A stretch of 64,000 nt of DNA from Pseudisothecium myosuroides (GCA_951799445.1 OX637292.1:15565296-15629295), one strand, 5' to 3'; numbered from the stretch's first letter, positions 50,790 through 63,255 are shown. Notes: a model not told the origin generated them from the letters alone. Made by a program: numbers and translations.

Positions 50790-51330
50790 CCCTATAAAGA
50801 CGTTGCAGACCAGAGTGGTCCGATGGATGACTTCACTTGGCACTATAGGATGGAAAAAAATGTTTTTTCATCCAATTTATTTATTGAGAGGGTACTTGAG
50901 TATATTTTCAATGAATAATGTTGTAAAGTCCCTTGTTAGAGTCTTGTTGACTTTTCTAGGGAAGAAGATGCTCAATCCATAGGTCACCCTTGTAGTGTAT
51001 TTTGACCATTTCTTGGTATTTTTTCTTGATTTGAATTTTAGCCATAAAAATGATGTTTTTTGAAATTGAGTCCAACTAATGAAATGAAGCTTACCAAGTG
51101 TAGCTTCTACTCCAATTAGAAATTTTGAAAAATTCATAAATTTCAATATTTTATAGCAATATGAACTTTGGATCTATAACCATGGTTTGTTGATTTTCTA
51201 ATTTTAGAATGACATGGTAACTTTGGTTTGTACTATGATTTACACTATAATATACATCTATGGTGAAAATTTCATATTTTTTTAGTATATTTTGCACTTG
51301 ATATGAATTTTCTTCATTTTTTTTAAAGAA
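50790..51330. mobile_element. TTAA-type element, family J (right end unclear)
   Basis: CCCTATAAAGACGTTGC follows TTAA (50786-50789). Interior 51000-51330 matches 23740-24060. Open frames at 50635-51393 are not conserved between the copies. Confidence 0.5.
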
Positions 51331-51514
51331 AATTCTTAGTATTTTCAAATTTCTCCCAAAAAGTTTGAAAATTTTATAACTTGTAGTAGACATATGACTT
51401 CATCTCTGAAAAATGGATTTAGAAGTTTTCATTCATATCTAATTGCACAATGATAGCAAACAAAGTGATGATAGTTGAGGTGTGAACTCGGTGATCATCG
51501 GCCCGTCATGTGTT

Positions 51515-51770
51515 CGAGAAGAGCCGGCGGTTAGTTCAAAGTTAGCGAGTGGAATTACCAAAAAAACTAGTTGCAATTTGAAAACATCAACAAAAAAATG
51601 GTGAAAAAATCTATAGAAAGTCTATTTTAAGTACAAAATAGAGGGAATAATTGGACTTTGGAGTCAGTGTCCGGGAAGAATAGGCGGCTAGTTCAAAGTT
51701 AGCTGGTGGAATTGGAAAAAATCCGGTTGCAATTTGAAAACATTGGCAAAAACTTGGTGAAAAATGTCTA
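51515..51770. repeat. Degenerate tandem duplication, unit about 155 bp
   Basis: GAAGA(G/A)…GGCGG(T/C)TAGTTCAAAGTTAGC followed by TTGCAATTTGAAAACAT occurs at about 51520 and again at about 51675. Weaker echoes (GGAAATTAGC, GGAAAATAGC) continue to about 51990. Confidence 0.65.
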
Positions 51771-52264
51771 ATTTTTTAATATTTTGAATGGAAAAAAGAG
51801 AAAATAATCGGATTTGGTACTTGAAAAACCGATTCAATATAAAAATTGGAGGAAATTAGCCGATAAAACTAAAAAAACTTTCCAAACACTGTTATGTACT
51901 TTAAAATCCAATTCAATTTGGGAATTGAAGGAAAATAGCTGGTAAAACTCAAAAAACTCCCCTCACCAGTGTTCATAGAACTGGCTAAAATTTGCTCCAC
52001 TGCTACTTAAAATTTTCAGTAGCTAAATGTACATTGGAGAAAATCCTTGAAAAAAATGAGATTTTAGCCAAGACTCCAACAACCAATAGAAGTTGATAGC
52101 CAATTTGTTACTTTCTTCATTGGAATTAGCATCTATTTAATCAGTTTTGAGTTACAATACTCCCAATCATCCTTTCCAACTTGCAAAATCCTATCTTTTC
52201 TATTTTTTTTAATGCCACCAACTCTCAAGGTAGCCAAAGATGATCCCTGATTGTCTTGAAGGTA

Positions 52265-52717
52265 CAGTAGAACCTCCCTAAGTCGAATCTTTGTAAGCGG
52301 ATAAACCTCCGTAAACCAATCATGTCACTGACATTATTAACCCAGCCTAGGGGGTTCCCTTTTGCTTCCTCAAAAAAGGGGAGCCCCCCAAGCTGGAAGT
52401 TTCTGTACAAGAGGACGTGCATGGAGGGGACATGCCAAGGAATGGGCCAGCAAAAGTTTCACCAATCTCTTTGCCTGACAATTCAGAAGTGAACCAATCA
52501 GAGGGATGTTACTTAAACTAAATTCTCCCCCAGGTATCTCGGGGGGAACTATACCTCCACTTGGAAGGTGGAGGGTCTGCTGGTTTAACAATGTTATGCA
52601 GACCGGTCCCGGACTAGGCCACATTACAAAGGTTGTGACTAAAAATGACCTTTGAGAAGTCAATAAACCAATCTGTCAGACTGGTCCGAGACCTTTGAGC
52701 TTAGAGAGGTTCTACTG
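52265..52717. mobile_element. Pogo/Lemi-type MITE with an internal insertion (453 bp)
   Basis: CAGTAGAACCTCCCTAAGTCG / CTTAGAGAGGTTCTACTG ends with TA on both sides. The outer parts match the 189 bp relative at 38032-38220. The middle (about 52340-52580) holds extra GC-rich sequence with its own inverted motifs (AGGGGGTTCCC, GGGGAGCCCCCC, CTCGGGGGGAAC), so another small element probably inserted here. Confidence 0.75.
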
Positions 52718-52719
52718 TA

Positions 52720-53840
52720 GCATGTTGCACTAAAATTCCCTAAACTAGGTTGCATGTTGCACTAAATTCCATAAACTACAGTAGTTTTGGGATCACTGCC
52801 CCTAACGCTGGGTGCCTGGGGCCCTTCCTTACAAGGTTAAGGACATTTGTGTTGTCCTTTCTCCCATGCAAGATGGCCTCATAAATAGGATCTCGTACGG
52901 TACATGCCGATCCAGGACTGATCCTCCCTCTCATTGACTGGTTTTCGACACTAACTAAATGTGACCCATGTCCTGTTTCCCGGCCACTTTAGTAGACTGT
53001 CTGTCAAATATGGGCTTTATCCATAGTTTTAAAATGGAAACTAATGAATACTATATTCCACTATATAATAAAATGCCTCGTGTTGGCATATTCTACTCTT
53101 TGGCACCAATGAATTTTCTCTAAGCTTAGTCTTCTCTGCTATTTCAGTTTCTTACTTATCAGAGGTACTTAGCTTTATCTTTAGAGGTATGCGGAGTAGG
53201 TCAAATGTGAATTTTTTTTCAATTTGGTAACCACTTTTCTTGGTGCAATGGATCTGAGCAGTATCATACCGGATGGGGGAGGTGAGACCTTGGTAGTCAA
53301 ACTAAGGTAACCACGGCATACCCTAAAATGGACCCCTACTTTTGAAGGGAAACGATATAGGGAGGATATCTAAGATGGTGAGCATTAGAAGGACAAGTGG
53401 ACGGTAGAGTTGGGGGATAATTTTGGGTAGGGTGCAACTCTATTTATAATACTATAGAGGTGGTGACTTTACACTTTATATTGATTTAACTTCTTCTTTG
53501 TAATAGAATTAATTGTAAAGTTGGTCTTGTGTTTGGAAACCGGTGTCAGAGGAAGGTTTAAGTAAGAATGGTACAAAACAAACACGACACCAAACTCCAT
53601 TAGATTTGAGTTTTAGTGCTTCTAGGAATTTCATCTTCTTTTTTTCAAACTCCAGCTCTTTGGGCCTGCATTACACACACTTTACAATTAATTCTAATAT
53701 GGTTTTAAAAAAATAAATTTAAATCCAAAGATTATCCAAGAAGAAACCAAGAAAAAATGGCGGAAAGCTGAACGCAAAGCCCTAGAGAAAGAATGACAAC
53801 CTAGAGATCAAGAACCAAAACCACATTAATTTACACCAAG
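52720..53840. other. Intergenic, no gene seen
   Basis: A short tandem echo of TAGCATGTTGCACTAAA occurs at 52719 and 52750. No coding motif was found. Confidence 0.4.
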
Positions 53841-53849
53841 GATCCGCAA

Positions 53850-54440
53850 TTGGTTTTCTTCAAGTGCTAGGAGATGACCCTATTATGATGTGAGCCAAAA
53901 AATGGAGTACAAAGCCAAGTGGTATCGAATTTGCGGAGGAACTTGTGCAACTTGGTTGGGAACCTATTGTGTAGAAGAGAGGTTCTAAACCAGGTCATCT
54001 TCTTATGGTCTAGCGTCGCCTCCCAAATGAGCTATTCTAACTTGGCTTAGGACCGAGTCTCATGGCTAAAGACCCTCGCATTCCTTGCTAACCAACATAA
54101 CCAAACCACTGAACTCTTCAACAAGGATTAAATCGTGGTCCGTTTCTGCAATTTCTTGGAAAGCTTGGAACCTAAGAGGCATTGCTTCCATGTCTGATGG
54201 ATCCAGCCCCCTTGCACCTTGGGAATGTTTGTGAGAGATAGAATATGGTGAGTGCAAATTTTCATGCTAGTTGGATTCGAACGCACTCAATAAACCTGTG
54301 CAATATGGTCTCCTCCAACCTTTGCTTATAGTAGGTGCAAGATACATTATTATCGGAAAATAATTTGGCTCGCCAACTGTTGATTGCCACTACCTTATGA
54401 ATTACTGATTAGAAATATTCCAACTCCTTTTGCAGGCAAG
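53850..54440 (-). pseudogene. LINE-type retrotransposon remnant (zf-RVT region)
   Basis: The minus strand reads NSWRAKLFSDNN, then CTYYKQRLEETILHRFIEC, the spacing of the C..C…H-x4-C zinc-binding module at the end of plant LINE reverse transcriptases (second Cys changed to Tyr). A stop sits where Trp usually follows (…QLA*KFALTIF). Further on comes SVVWLCWLARNARVF (near 54070-54110), like the W..RN..VF motif of the domain that follows. Several stops and frameshifts are present. No intact reverse transcriptase core was found nearby. Confidence 0.62.
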
Positions 54441-54449
54441 TTGTAAGCT

Positions 54450-55057
54450 ATATCTTGGGCCATTGAGGTTGGTAGTTCTTTGGGAGCACCTCTCTTTACT
54501 TCTCAAGTATTGAACGCTGTAATTGGGATCAAGGCTTGAGCATTAAATGGCCTTTCTTTGCTGTGTAGGCATGCAGCACATCGCCATTCTCCCACAGCCA
54601 AGTTGTAAATTTTTTACAATGCATGCATCCAGGTGAAAGCCCGTGCCTCTGTTCTAGAACTCCATGCTACAGCTACCACACATACTCTCTGTAATATTCC
54701 CCTGTACATTTTACTAATGGATTGACTTACAAAAAACTTTACACGTAAATTATGATGCATTCATCTTAAATATTTCATGTAGAAATTCCAATAGAGCCTA
54801 CCCAAGTTCTCAAAAAATTCAAAGTACGCTCCTTAGTCTTTCAGGGGTTAACATTTAAAAGGACAAGAGAAAACACCCAAACAGCGCAGGTTCCTACAAC
54901 CAGCCGCCCGTATGTGCCCGCAAAAAATTAAAAATTAAAAAACTAAAAAAACTAAAAAGAAACTAAAAAAACTAAAAGTGCAGAGCCGCGTTCACACCAA
55001 CCCTTACAGGGTCATGGTCCGCGTCGCGCTGTCTCTGCCACCTTCCCCTTCCGTGCG
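54450..55057. promoter_or_regulatory. SPL gene upstream region
   Basis: AT-rich up to about 54980, including an A-rich patch of ACTAAAAA repeats at 54935-54975. It then turns GC-rich, which fits a core promoter for the gene to the right. TTTCAGGGGTTAAC near 54840 is a lone TTAA-type element end. Confidence 0.4.
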
Positions 55058-56064
55058 ATGAGTCTCCGTAGGCCTGCGCATTCTTCTTCTTCTTCTTCTC
55101 TGGCGCCGCCCCGGCCCTTCATTTCTCTTGTCCATGCTCGTTTTTCACCATCTTCTTCTTCCTCTTTTCCTTCTCCTCTTGCTCCCCTTCAAGGTCCAAC
55201 TCTCTTTTTCTTCTCCACTCGCACAGTGTTTACTACTGCTGCTCTCGCAATTTCAGACGAAGGTGAGCTTTCAACGCTGGGTTGAAGAATTCACACAGCA
55301 TCTCGAATTGGAACGGTGTATCACGACGACGACGACGACGAGGGAGGCAGGAATTCGTGACCAGTTTAAGGGAGTGCTGGTTAGGGCGTGGCTGCTGGAG
55401 TGGCGTTTGTTTGGCACGGGTTTTGGCAGGGACGGAATCTGAGATTTCGTGGTGACTGGGAGGAGAGGAGTAGAGTAGCGTAGAGTAGAGTGCAGTGCAG
55501 TGAAGGGGAGTGGCGTGGAGTAGAGCAGGGCAGGTGTGGAGAGGATGTGGTTCAAGTGGTGCGGAATATGGGCAGGACGGGCTCGGGAAGGGTGTGTACG
55601 GAACAGGTGGAGCGCTTAGGGTATTTGCAAGGGGCGTGCGGGCTTGATCTTTTTGGATTGGGGAGGGTTTGAAGGGCTGGAATTGACAGAGAGCATCTGA
55701 GGAGTGATTGTTCGAGGATTTTGAACCCCCGTACAGGTGGCCGCGGCTTCTTGTGGTGGGACGAGGATTTTGTTGAGCATGTTAAGGGTTGGTGTGCTTG
55801 GTGGTGGAAGAGTAACTAGGAGCATGGAAATGTCTGTGTCGTGAAGAAATGGGGGTGATGACGCCTCAGGTTGGGGAATTTCGTTTGAGCACCTTGATGT
55901 GCCCGGGTAGAGTGTGACGGCCGGTTTTTTTCACTGATTTCTGTTGAAGAGACAGATTTCTTGTATTTGCAACAGGCGAAGAGTATGCGTGGGATTCTCG
56001 AGGGTTTCGGTCTTATTGGTGGCGTTGGGAGGCGGTTTTTTATTGGCTTCTTCTGAGCGTTTCA
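55058..56064 (+). promoter_or_regulatory. Long leader of the SPL gene, with upstream frame and probable leader intron
   Basis: GC-rich and simple-repeat-rich: (TTC)n at 55082-55100, (ACG)n near 55323-55340, GTAGAGTAGC-type repeats near 55465-55500. A good donor (GAAG|GTGAGC, after 55262) and acceptor (TTTGCAACAG|GC, exon from 55976) define a likely leader intron. A 75-codon frame starts at 55058. If that intron is removed, this frame runs without a stop into the main ATG at 56065, so the leader could be an upstream frame or an N-terminal extension of 98 residues. Confidence 0.5.
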
Positions 56065-59000
56065 ATGGCGCGTGATTTGGGGCAGATGAGGGTGGAGAGT
56101 ACTCCCTTCTTACAACTGAACCAATTCTTTCCTGCAGGTATGCATGCTTTTTGTTCTCCCTGGTGTCGTGCTTAAAATGTTATCCGGTGTGTATTCGATT
56201 GTTCTGAGCATGTCGTATAACTTGCACTAGGCCTGCTACTCTGTTGAAAGGGGATCCTACGCCACGAAAATGGGCAATATTTGGAGATCTTATGAGTAAG
56301 GTGAAGAGTATGATAAAACTGCGCAATCTTAACGGAACAGGAAGAAGTATAACGGTGTGTACCTGTTTATCAGTGTGACTGAGTTGAAATATAATGCAGG
56401 AGGAGGGAAGCAGTCGCTTACCAATGGGAGGGGACTCTCTGCTACTGAGTCGGCATATTCGAGCAGACAAACTGGAACACACTGGAGTAGCCGCGCTCCT
56501 TCGAGTCACGGTGAGAGAGAATTGCAAAGAGATGAGTGGAACGCGAGCTCATGGCGTTTCGATGGCGACTCACTCCGACCGGAGCGAGTTAGTAAAGCTA
56601 CAGATGCGGACTCGTCAAGAAATCATTCTAGTGCTCAGAATGGACGGCATGGAAAGGGTACAGATTTAGGCCTACAGTTGGAAACCGGCAACCGAGAAGC
56701 CAACCAGGAAGTGATTCAAATTGATGACGACGAGGCCGAGTTACCGAGTCAAACTTTTATTGGACGACACACGCCCTCTCCTCCTTCGAACGAGCGGAAT
56801 CCTTACGGTAGGGGAGATGAATCACCTGAGGATGATGGCACTCTCAGTTTGAAGCTCGGAGGGAGTTCGTATGCCTATGTCGAGGACAATAGGGCTGGGA
56901 AGCGTGCTCGTTCCTCTTCCCCCCAATCGCAGGTTCCTTCCTGTCAAGTAGATGGATGCGCTGCAGACCTTAGTAGAGCTAAGGATTATCACAGGCGTCA
57001 CAAGGTTTGTGAGATGCACTCGAAATCCACGACAGCGGTTGTTTCTCGGGCGATGCAGCGGTTCTGCCAGCAGTGCAGTAGATTTCACCCTTTGGAGCAA
57101 TTTGATGAAGGCAGACGCAGCTGTCGAAGACGTTTGGCAGGGCATAACAAGCGTCGCAGGAAAACTCAGCCCGACGCAGCGGCAGCTCGAGTGGAGGACC
57201 AGTCGGGTGTGAAAAATGCGGATCTGATAACTCTGTTGGGTGTTTTATCTCAACTGAAAGGTAAGCAGGCTGTGCTTGTATGGCCCAAGCATTTCTGTGG
57301 ATGTACTTGTAACAAGCTTGTTCTTTAGAGGAAGCTTTCAATTCTGGGCTTTTAGAAATTGTGCGCACGCTTTCCATCGTTTTTCACTGGAATGTTGACT
57401 TGAACAGGGCCTCTGGAGCGAGCCAGTGCTGCTGCCAGCGAACAAGATATGCTGTTGCAATGTCTGCGGCAAGCAGGAAGCCTGCCTAGTAACGCTCTGG
57501 AGGGACTGATTCGAAGCGCACCTTCGTGGAGTCATCTAACACGCAATCCGGATCTGGGTATCCCGCAAATCGATCCCAACCTGCTAGCCTCCCAGCTGAA
57601 CGGCCATCTTCCGGTTTCACTTCAACCCCAAGATGCTATTACGATGCTTTTGCAGAATAATCTGAAGCAGGCTGCTCTGCTAGCGCAAGGGAATATGTTC
57701 AACCGTGCAGGATTGAACGGCAATGTGAACGGTGGTCCTTTGCCCTATCCGTCCTCGCATCCCGAAGCATCGGGCAGTCACGCAGTTCCCCAAGTTTCTG
57801 CAGCTGGCTTGTCGTTGCCATCCTCTTTGAGAGTACCCGGAGGCATCGATCCCGCCCAGTTGCTGGCAAGCGTGGCTCTGTCTATGCAACAGAGCATTGC
57901 TTCCCCAGCAGTGGGTCAGGGCAATAATACTCCAGCGAATGGTTTCGCTCGCGCGCAGCCGTCGGTGCAGAGAGTCGTTCCTGATCAGACTCCGATGGAT
58001 ACAAGAAACTTCCTCGACCAGCGTCTGGATAGGAACGAGGAAAACGATTCCAGTGGTCCCCGCCCAGTTGGCAAGCAGCGGCAGCCATCCCAGAACAGAG
58101 TGTCGCCGTCCCATCAGCGGTCATTGTTGGAGTCCGAACAGGCTCAGGCTTCTTTGCATCGTCCGTCAATAGATCTGCAGCGGCCTCCGTCCGAGCAGGA
58201 TAGTGACGTTTCTGAAACGGGTTCGGGATCGGGTTCTGGGTTGGGATCTGGCTCGGGTTCCGGCTCACGTCAACAGTCGCCTGGCACCCCGCCTGCTGAC
58301 TGGGAGGTATGCATCCTGGAGATGTCTGTAGTTTACTGTAACCACGGAAGGCAACGAGCAGGGCTTGGTGTTTTGTGCGATTCCGGACCTGGTGTTTGGC
58401 TTTGCTCGATTTTGCCTGCAGTGGATTCTAATGATTGTGTTCTTGGTATGTATGTTTGCAGAATAGTCGCATCTCTTTCAAGCTCTTTGACAAACATCCG
58501 GGGCAGTTTCCTGAGGGTCTTCGGAGTCAGGTGCTTTTTGACTCGGTTTACCACCTTTTGTACTTGATTTTCTTTGAGCGCTTAATCAGTCGGTTTTACG
58601 AGCTGGTTGCTGGAATTTCAGGTTTGTGTAGTGTTATTTCCGGTGTGCTGTGTTAGATGTCCACAGCAGTAGTGCTGGTCTCCTCATCTTGAAGGAGATA
58701 GGCTGACCGTGTCTGTCCTTGTTACCCTTTCTGCTTTCAGATTGACGAGTGGCTCTCTCACCGACCGTCAGATATGGAGGGCTTCATTAGACCCGGCTGC
58801 ATCATTCTCACCCTGTTTTTATCCATGCCTTCCTCTGCATGGGCTGAGGTGAATATTTTATGGTGTTCCGTTATTACTTCCTTCGAGGGCTTGCTTTGAA
58901 GGCTCTTGTTTCTTTGAAGTGAGCCAGATTGTTGTTGTTTCTTGCATCTGGAGTTCGGCTGTATTTGTGTTTGGTTTGAGTTTCCGGATACTTGGGCATT

Positions 59001-61947
59001 CTGGGACACAGCGGGACGGTTAACTGGATATGTTTTTTTTGCCAGTTGATTGGCGACTTGTCTGGAAGTGTCAAGCGCCTCCTGAGCTTGGGCTGTTACG
59101 AGTTTTGGTGTACGGGACGCATTGTGGTGCAAGTTGGACTGCAGTCTGTTTTCGTTGTTGATGGTGAGTGTGTGCATTTCGTCAGCGTTTTGAAGCAGAG
59201 TGTATCATTGATTTCGATAACTGGATGAAGAGTTGCTGAGTTGCTGTTCTCCTGGATTGACGTCCGGTGTGTATTTTGTTATGTGGATTGCGCATTGATG
59301 TTCTGTTCGTGTATTTGTAGGTGAGATCGTTGATTGCAGGACCTCGAATCTGTTTGGGAGTCCTTACTTATTGTCTGTACGACCGCTTGCTGTTGTGGCT
59401 GGTGAAGAGAGCCGTTTAATCGTGAATGGCCTCAATCTGAGCAATCGGTAAGAAGCATCCCTGGTTTTGGTTTCCAACCTCGTGAGGTTCAAGTTCGGTT
59501 TTGGCCGTGTGATTGTCGTACACATGCTGGGATCTTGGAGTAGTTATGATGCAGGACTTCGTCTTTTGCTTTGTCCCTGTGGGTTCAGCCCTCGTTGAGG
59601 AGATTCGTCTGGGAAGCAAGATTTTCATTGCTTAACTTGTTTCTTTTCGTAACTCCTCGCCGTCCATGTTGTTCATTGCAGGTTACTCTGTGCATTCAAG
59701 GGGAAGTATTCTTCAGAGGAGGCTGCTGAACGTTTGGATGTCGAGGACGAGTCTGTGGCTTCTGTGGGTGAGGCTGGAGCTGCAGATGATACAGCAGATA
59801 CAGCCAACAGTTTGGACCCGCATGGCGTCGCATGTGAAGTTGAAGAGGCGAATTCCTTGAACTCTGGAGTTGTTGCATCCTCCTCAGCTGTTGAGGAACC
59901 TCAATGTGACAGGCCATCATTTGTTAGCACCGTTTCTGAGGTACTTGAGGAGGTTGACTCTTCATCCCCGGACAGCGAGTCATGTGAACATGGTGATTCG
60001 TCTGGGGTCTGGGATGATGATGCGACGGAGATGTCTGTTGGACGCCCTGGCGTTGGCAATGTGAGCAGAAGTCTAGTGAGGACTCGGGCTGTGTTCAACC
60101 TGGACAGCAGCACATTTCCCTCCACCCTGGCAGGTGGAGCTTTCGGTCGATGTTTTATCGAGGTATGGTCTCGATGGAAAGTGATGAGTTTATCCGCTTG
60201 TTTTGTTTTCTTGTGTTTGACATGCTGTTCTGCACGACCTTGGATGCTTACTACGAGTAATTGGATGGAGGTGTGCGACTTGTTGCCTTTTGTTTTTGGA
60301 TCGTATTCGAATACACCATGTTCGTTGTGTGGATGGTGGGTGTTGGATGTTGATATATGGTGTGTCGTGGTGAGCATCCATGATCGTTAATTGTTTGAGC
60401 ACTTGATGTCGTGTAGGTGGACCACGAGACGCTGGAGGGGAACTGGAGGCCGGTGATCGTTGCAGATGGGGCCGTTTCGTCCGAGATTCGTACCCTTGAA
60501 AGTGAGATCGAGAGGGCTGCTTGGATTGGTGGCCGGGTTGCTGCGGGCCAGGGTTTGGATGCGTCCGTTGTGCTGTACTGCAGTGAATTGGCGCGGCTTG
60601 CCGAGGAGGAGGATGTTACACGCTTTTTGCACGAGCTGGGTTGGTTCTTTCAAAGAAGTTATTTCCGATCTCTGAGTTCTTCCCGAGCCACCCCGGTACT
60701 CAATCTTTCCCTTTGCTTCTGTTGTAATGGGGTTTTCGCTCGTGCGATCGCAGATGGTGTTTCGATGGCATGTTTTCGTTGCTTATGTTTTGGAGTGATT
60801 TGTGTTGCTATTTTTCTGAGTCTGATTTTTGTGGAAGTAAGTTATGTTCCAATCGCTCTGTGACTCACTCGTCGCCTGGCCTCTGCTTTGACCAGGTGCC
60901 CTCGACAAGGTTTAAGCAACTCCTGGTTTATTCCGTGGAGCGCAACTGGTGCGCTGTAGTGGGGAGGATTTTGGACATTGCATTTGAGGGTGAGGAGTGG
61001 GGAGAGATCTTTTCGGAGTTGTCTGCCATGTGTGACGAAGGAGCCAGTTTACTTCACCGAGCCGTCCGGAACAAGAACCGAGCTATGGTGGAGCTTTTGC
61101 TTGGCTATGCCCCTTCTTTCCTGGCTGGCATCAACGATCCCGACGTGGAAAGCTTTAAGCGGAAGCTGGATTTCAAGTTGCAGTGGGGCGCGATCTTCAA
61201 ACCCGACATGCGAGGAGCTGGAGGGCTGAGCCCCCTGCACATTGCGGCGAGTTTGCAAGATGGAGAAGAAGTCGTTGACGCTTTGACGAGCGGTCCTTGT
61301 CAGGTGAGCGTTCGTGAGAGTGTGGTGCCGATGATCTTTTTTTGCTTTGTTTGGTTTAAGCTTCGCAAGGTGTCCTTTTCGAGGATGTATTTGACTTTAG
61401 GTGTCTGATTCTTTTCATTTTTATTTCTGTGATGTTCGGAGTTGTATTATTTGGCGCTTGATCTTTTCTCCTGCCATGTTGCTTTGTGTAGATGGGCTTG
61501 CATGCTTGGCTACACCATCAGAATGACTTTGGAGAGACCCCGCTGAGCCTTGCGCTAGCAGGAAACAATGTGAAGTCTATCGAAGTTGTGCGAGCCAAGC
61601 TTTCCCGTTTGGTGAACCCGGGCAGCACTGTAATAGATGTAGCACCTGGTTGGGACGACCATCTGAAAGTCGACTCCATAGTTCGAGTGGAGCTTCCCGT
61701 TTGGGGAACTCCTTCGCGTGTGGATCCTGAAGATGTGAGGGCGTGGGAATCCCAGGATTGTAGGGAGGAGGATTTTGCTCGCCTGCCTCGTGACGTCTGT
61801 GGCGTGAAGGGTGCCATCTACCGTCCCTTTTTGGTGAGCATTATGGGCATCGCATGCATCTGCGTGTGTGTGTGCCTTCTTCTGAGAGGTCCCCAGAATG
61901 TGCTGGAGGGCTTCACTTGGTCAGGGTTGGATCAAGGTCCGTTATGA
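56065..61947 (+). CDS. Large SBP-box (SPL) transcription factor with ankyrin repeats and C-terminal membrane segment
   Basis: Eleven exons join in frame: 56065-56137, 56400-57260, 57408-58306, 58462-58530, 58741-58848, 59046-59163, 59321-59447, 59682-60162, 60417-60695, 60896-61303 and 61492-61947, giving 1292 aa. The SBP domain (about 206-284) has both zinc sites: C206, C211, C228, H231 and C247, C250, H254, C266. A basic nuclear signal (NKRRRK) overlaps it. Exon 3 is low-complexity with a GSGSGSG run. The conserved SPL1/12-type block follows ([15 protein letters not shown]…[15 protein letters not shown]…SVRPLAVV). Then come three ankyrin-like units ([42 protein letters not shown]) and a hydrophobic segment at about 1253-1273 after IYRPFLVS. 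This is the large, microRNA-independent class: no ALSLLS-coding miR156 site was seen. It binds GTAC-core DNA. At 1292 aa it is longer than the roughly 1000 aa usual for the class. Confidence 0.94.
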
Positions 61948-63255
61948 GCGGTGCGCATATGTTTTGAGGTCTCTGTTTCTGGCGGTGCAACCGTAACCTG
62001 GGTTGAGTGAGGAGTTTGAGCTGTGCCTGGCCGCCTCTTGTCTCTATGCTTCGTAATTTGAAGCGCTGTAAGCACAGTTGAAGACTCCCTGTTTTCGGTG
62101 GTGCTGTTGGAGTTCCCAGCTCGCGCGATAGTCCCCCCTTATCGTCAACACCGAAGGTTAAGTCGGGAACAGGTCGACTTCGTGTACAGCCATCCATTTA
62201 TTGCATCTACTCGGCGGAAAGGTGGTTGAAGATCCTGCCATGTGGTCTTGTGAAGCGCCCTGTTTAGGTGAGTTGGGGGCCGTCTTCTTCGGAGAATGGG
62301 AACTCCCAATGGATGCTTGGTTATGTCTGGCCTTTTTGCTGGCGCAGAGCACAGTTGCTTGAGCAACAGTAGGGCCCAAAGTTTTTCGGAGCTGCGATTT
62401 TGGTGTGCGTTGAGGGTCTCTTATTGAGCTGTGTTGTAAAGGGTCAGATTAGAGACTTGCCATGAAATCTCTGCGCAGGGATCCTGAATGAGGGAGTCGA
62501 TAAATTTGTATAGTGGCAGCACCCTTGGTACAATTTCTTTCAAAGAATGAAATCCATGGACAGATATCTTCCATTCACTTTTATGTATGTAGTTCGTGTG
62601 AGATTCATTGATTAGTGGTTCCAAGATATCAGATGAACGAGATGAGTTGATTACCCTACACGGTGTTTCCCTGTTTTGGTTTGACATTGATTCATGTCCG
62701 ACACTTATACTGGATTTGACTTTATAGACTAAAGATTATGAGTAATTTCAAAATGCATTTTAGCACCTTTCTCAAAATAGCTTCTGAAGACGTTGATGTC
62801 CTTTACTTGAATGTTATAATTTGGTAAAATTTGTAGAATTTTATTTTTATCAATTTAAAATTTGTAATATTTTAAATGCTTGGAAATCAAAGAATATTTA
62901 AAGTTTTGAAGGTGTTTTATCATTTTTTGTACATTTAAAATTTTAGAAATAAATAACATGTAGAAATCTATGATGTGCAAAAACAGTTTGATAAATTATT
63001 TACTTGAAGTTTGTACTTTAGAATTCATATACTATTTATTGTTTTTATGCTAGTACTCTAAATTATTTGTTATAATTTTTATAATGAAATATTATTTCAA
63101 TGCTAAAACATACTCCGTACAATTTTAAGACCTTTTGTTTTTGTGTACTCTTTCAATTTTATATTTAAAATTTGAAAACATGAAATTTTTTATGTTTATA
63201 ATTTCTTTTTTATATTTAATTTTGGTTGAATTCGAAATTTTTAGAAACTTGAGCT
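61948..63255. other. SPL 3' flank, then AT-rich sequence
   Basis: 61948 to about 62700 keeps the moderate GC of the gene and probably holds its 3' UTR. The short minus-strand frames have no family. From about 62750 it is strongly AT-rich with no feature seen. Confidence 0.5.

Noticed and set aside
50635..51393. Frames of 115, 89 and 80 codons as a possible gene
   Set aside because: The region is a TTAA-type element whose sister copy at 23740-24060 does not keep these frames.
54260..54300. A GTTCGAATCC-like B-box suggesting a tRNA on the minus strand
   Set aside because: The flanking bases cannot form the T-arm stem and no acceptor stem or A-box is present; the stretch lies inside the LINE remnant.
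55271..55825. Minus-strand frames (94 and 69 codons) in the SPL leader
   Set aside because: Low-complexity products of simple repeats such as GTAGAGTAGC and (ACG)n; no family or splice support.
56822..57377. Minus-strand frames of 107 and 132 codons across the SBP exon
   Set aside because: They mirror the strongly conserved SBP-domain coding sequence on the plus strand.
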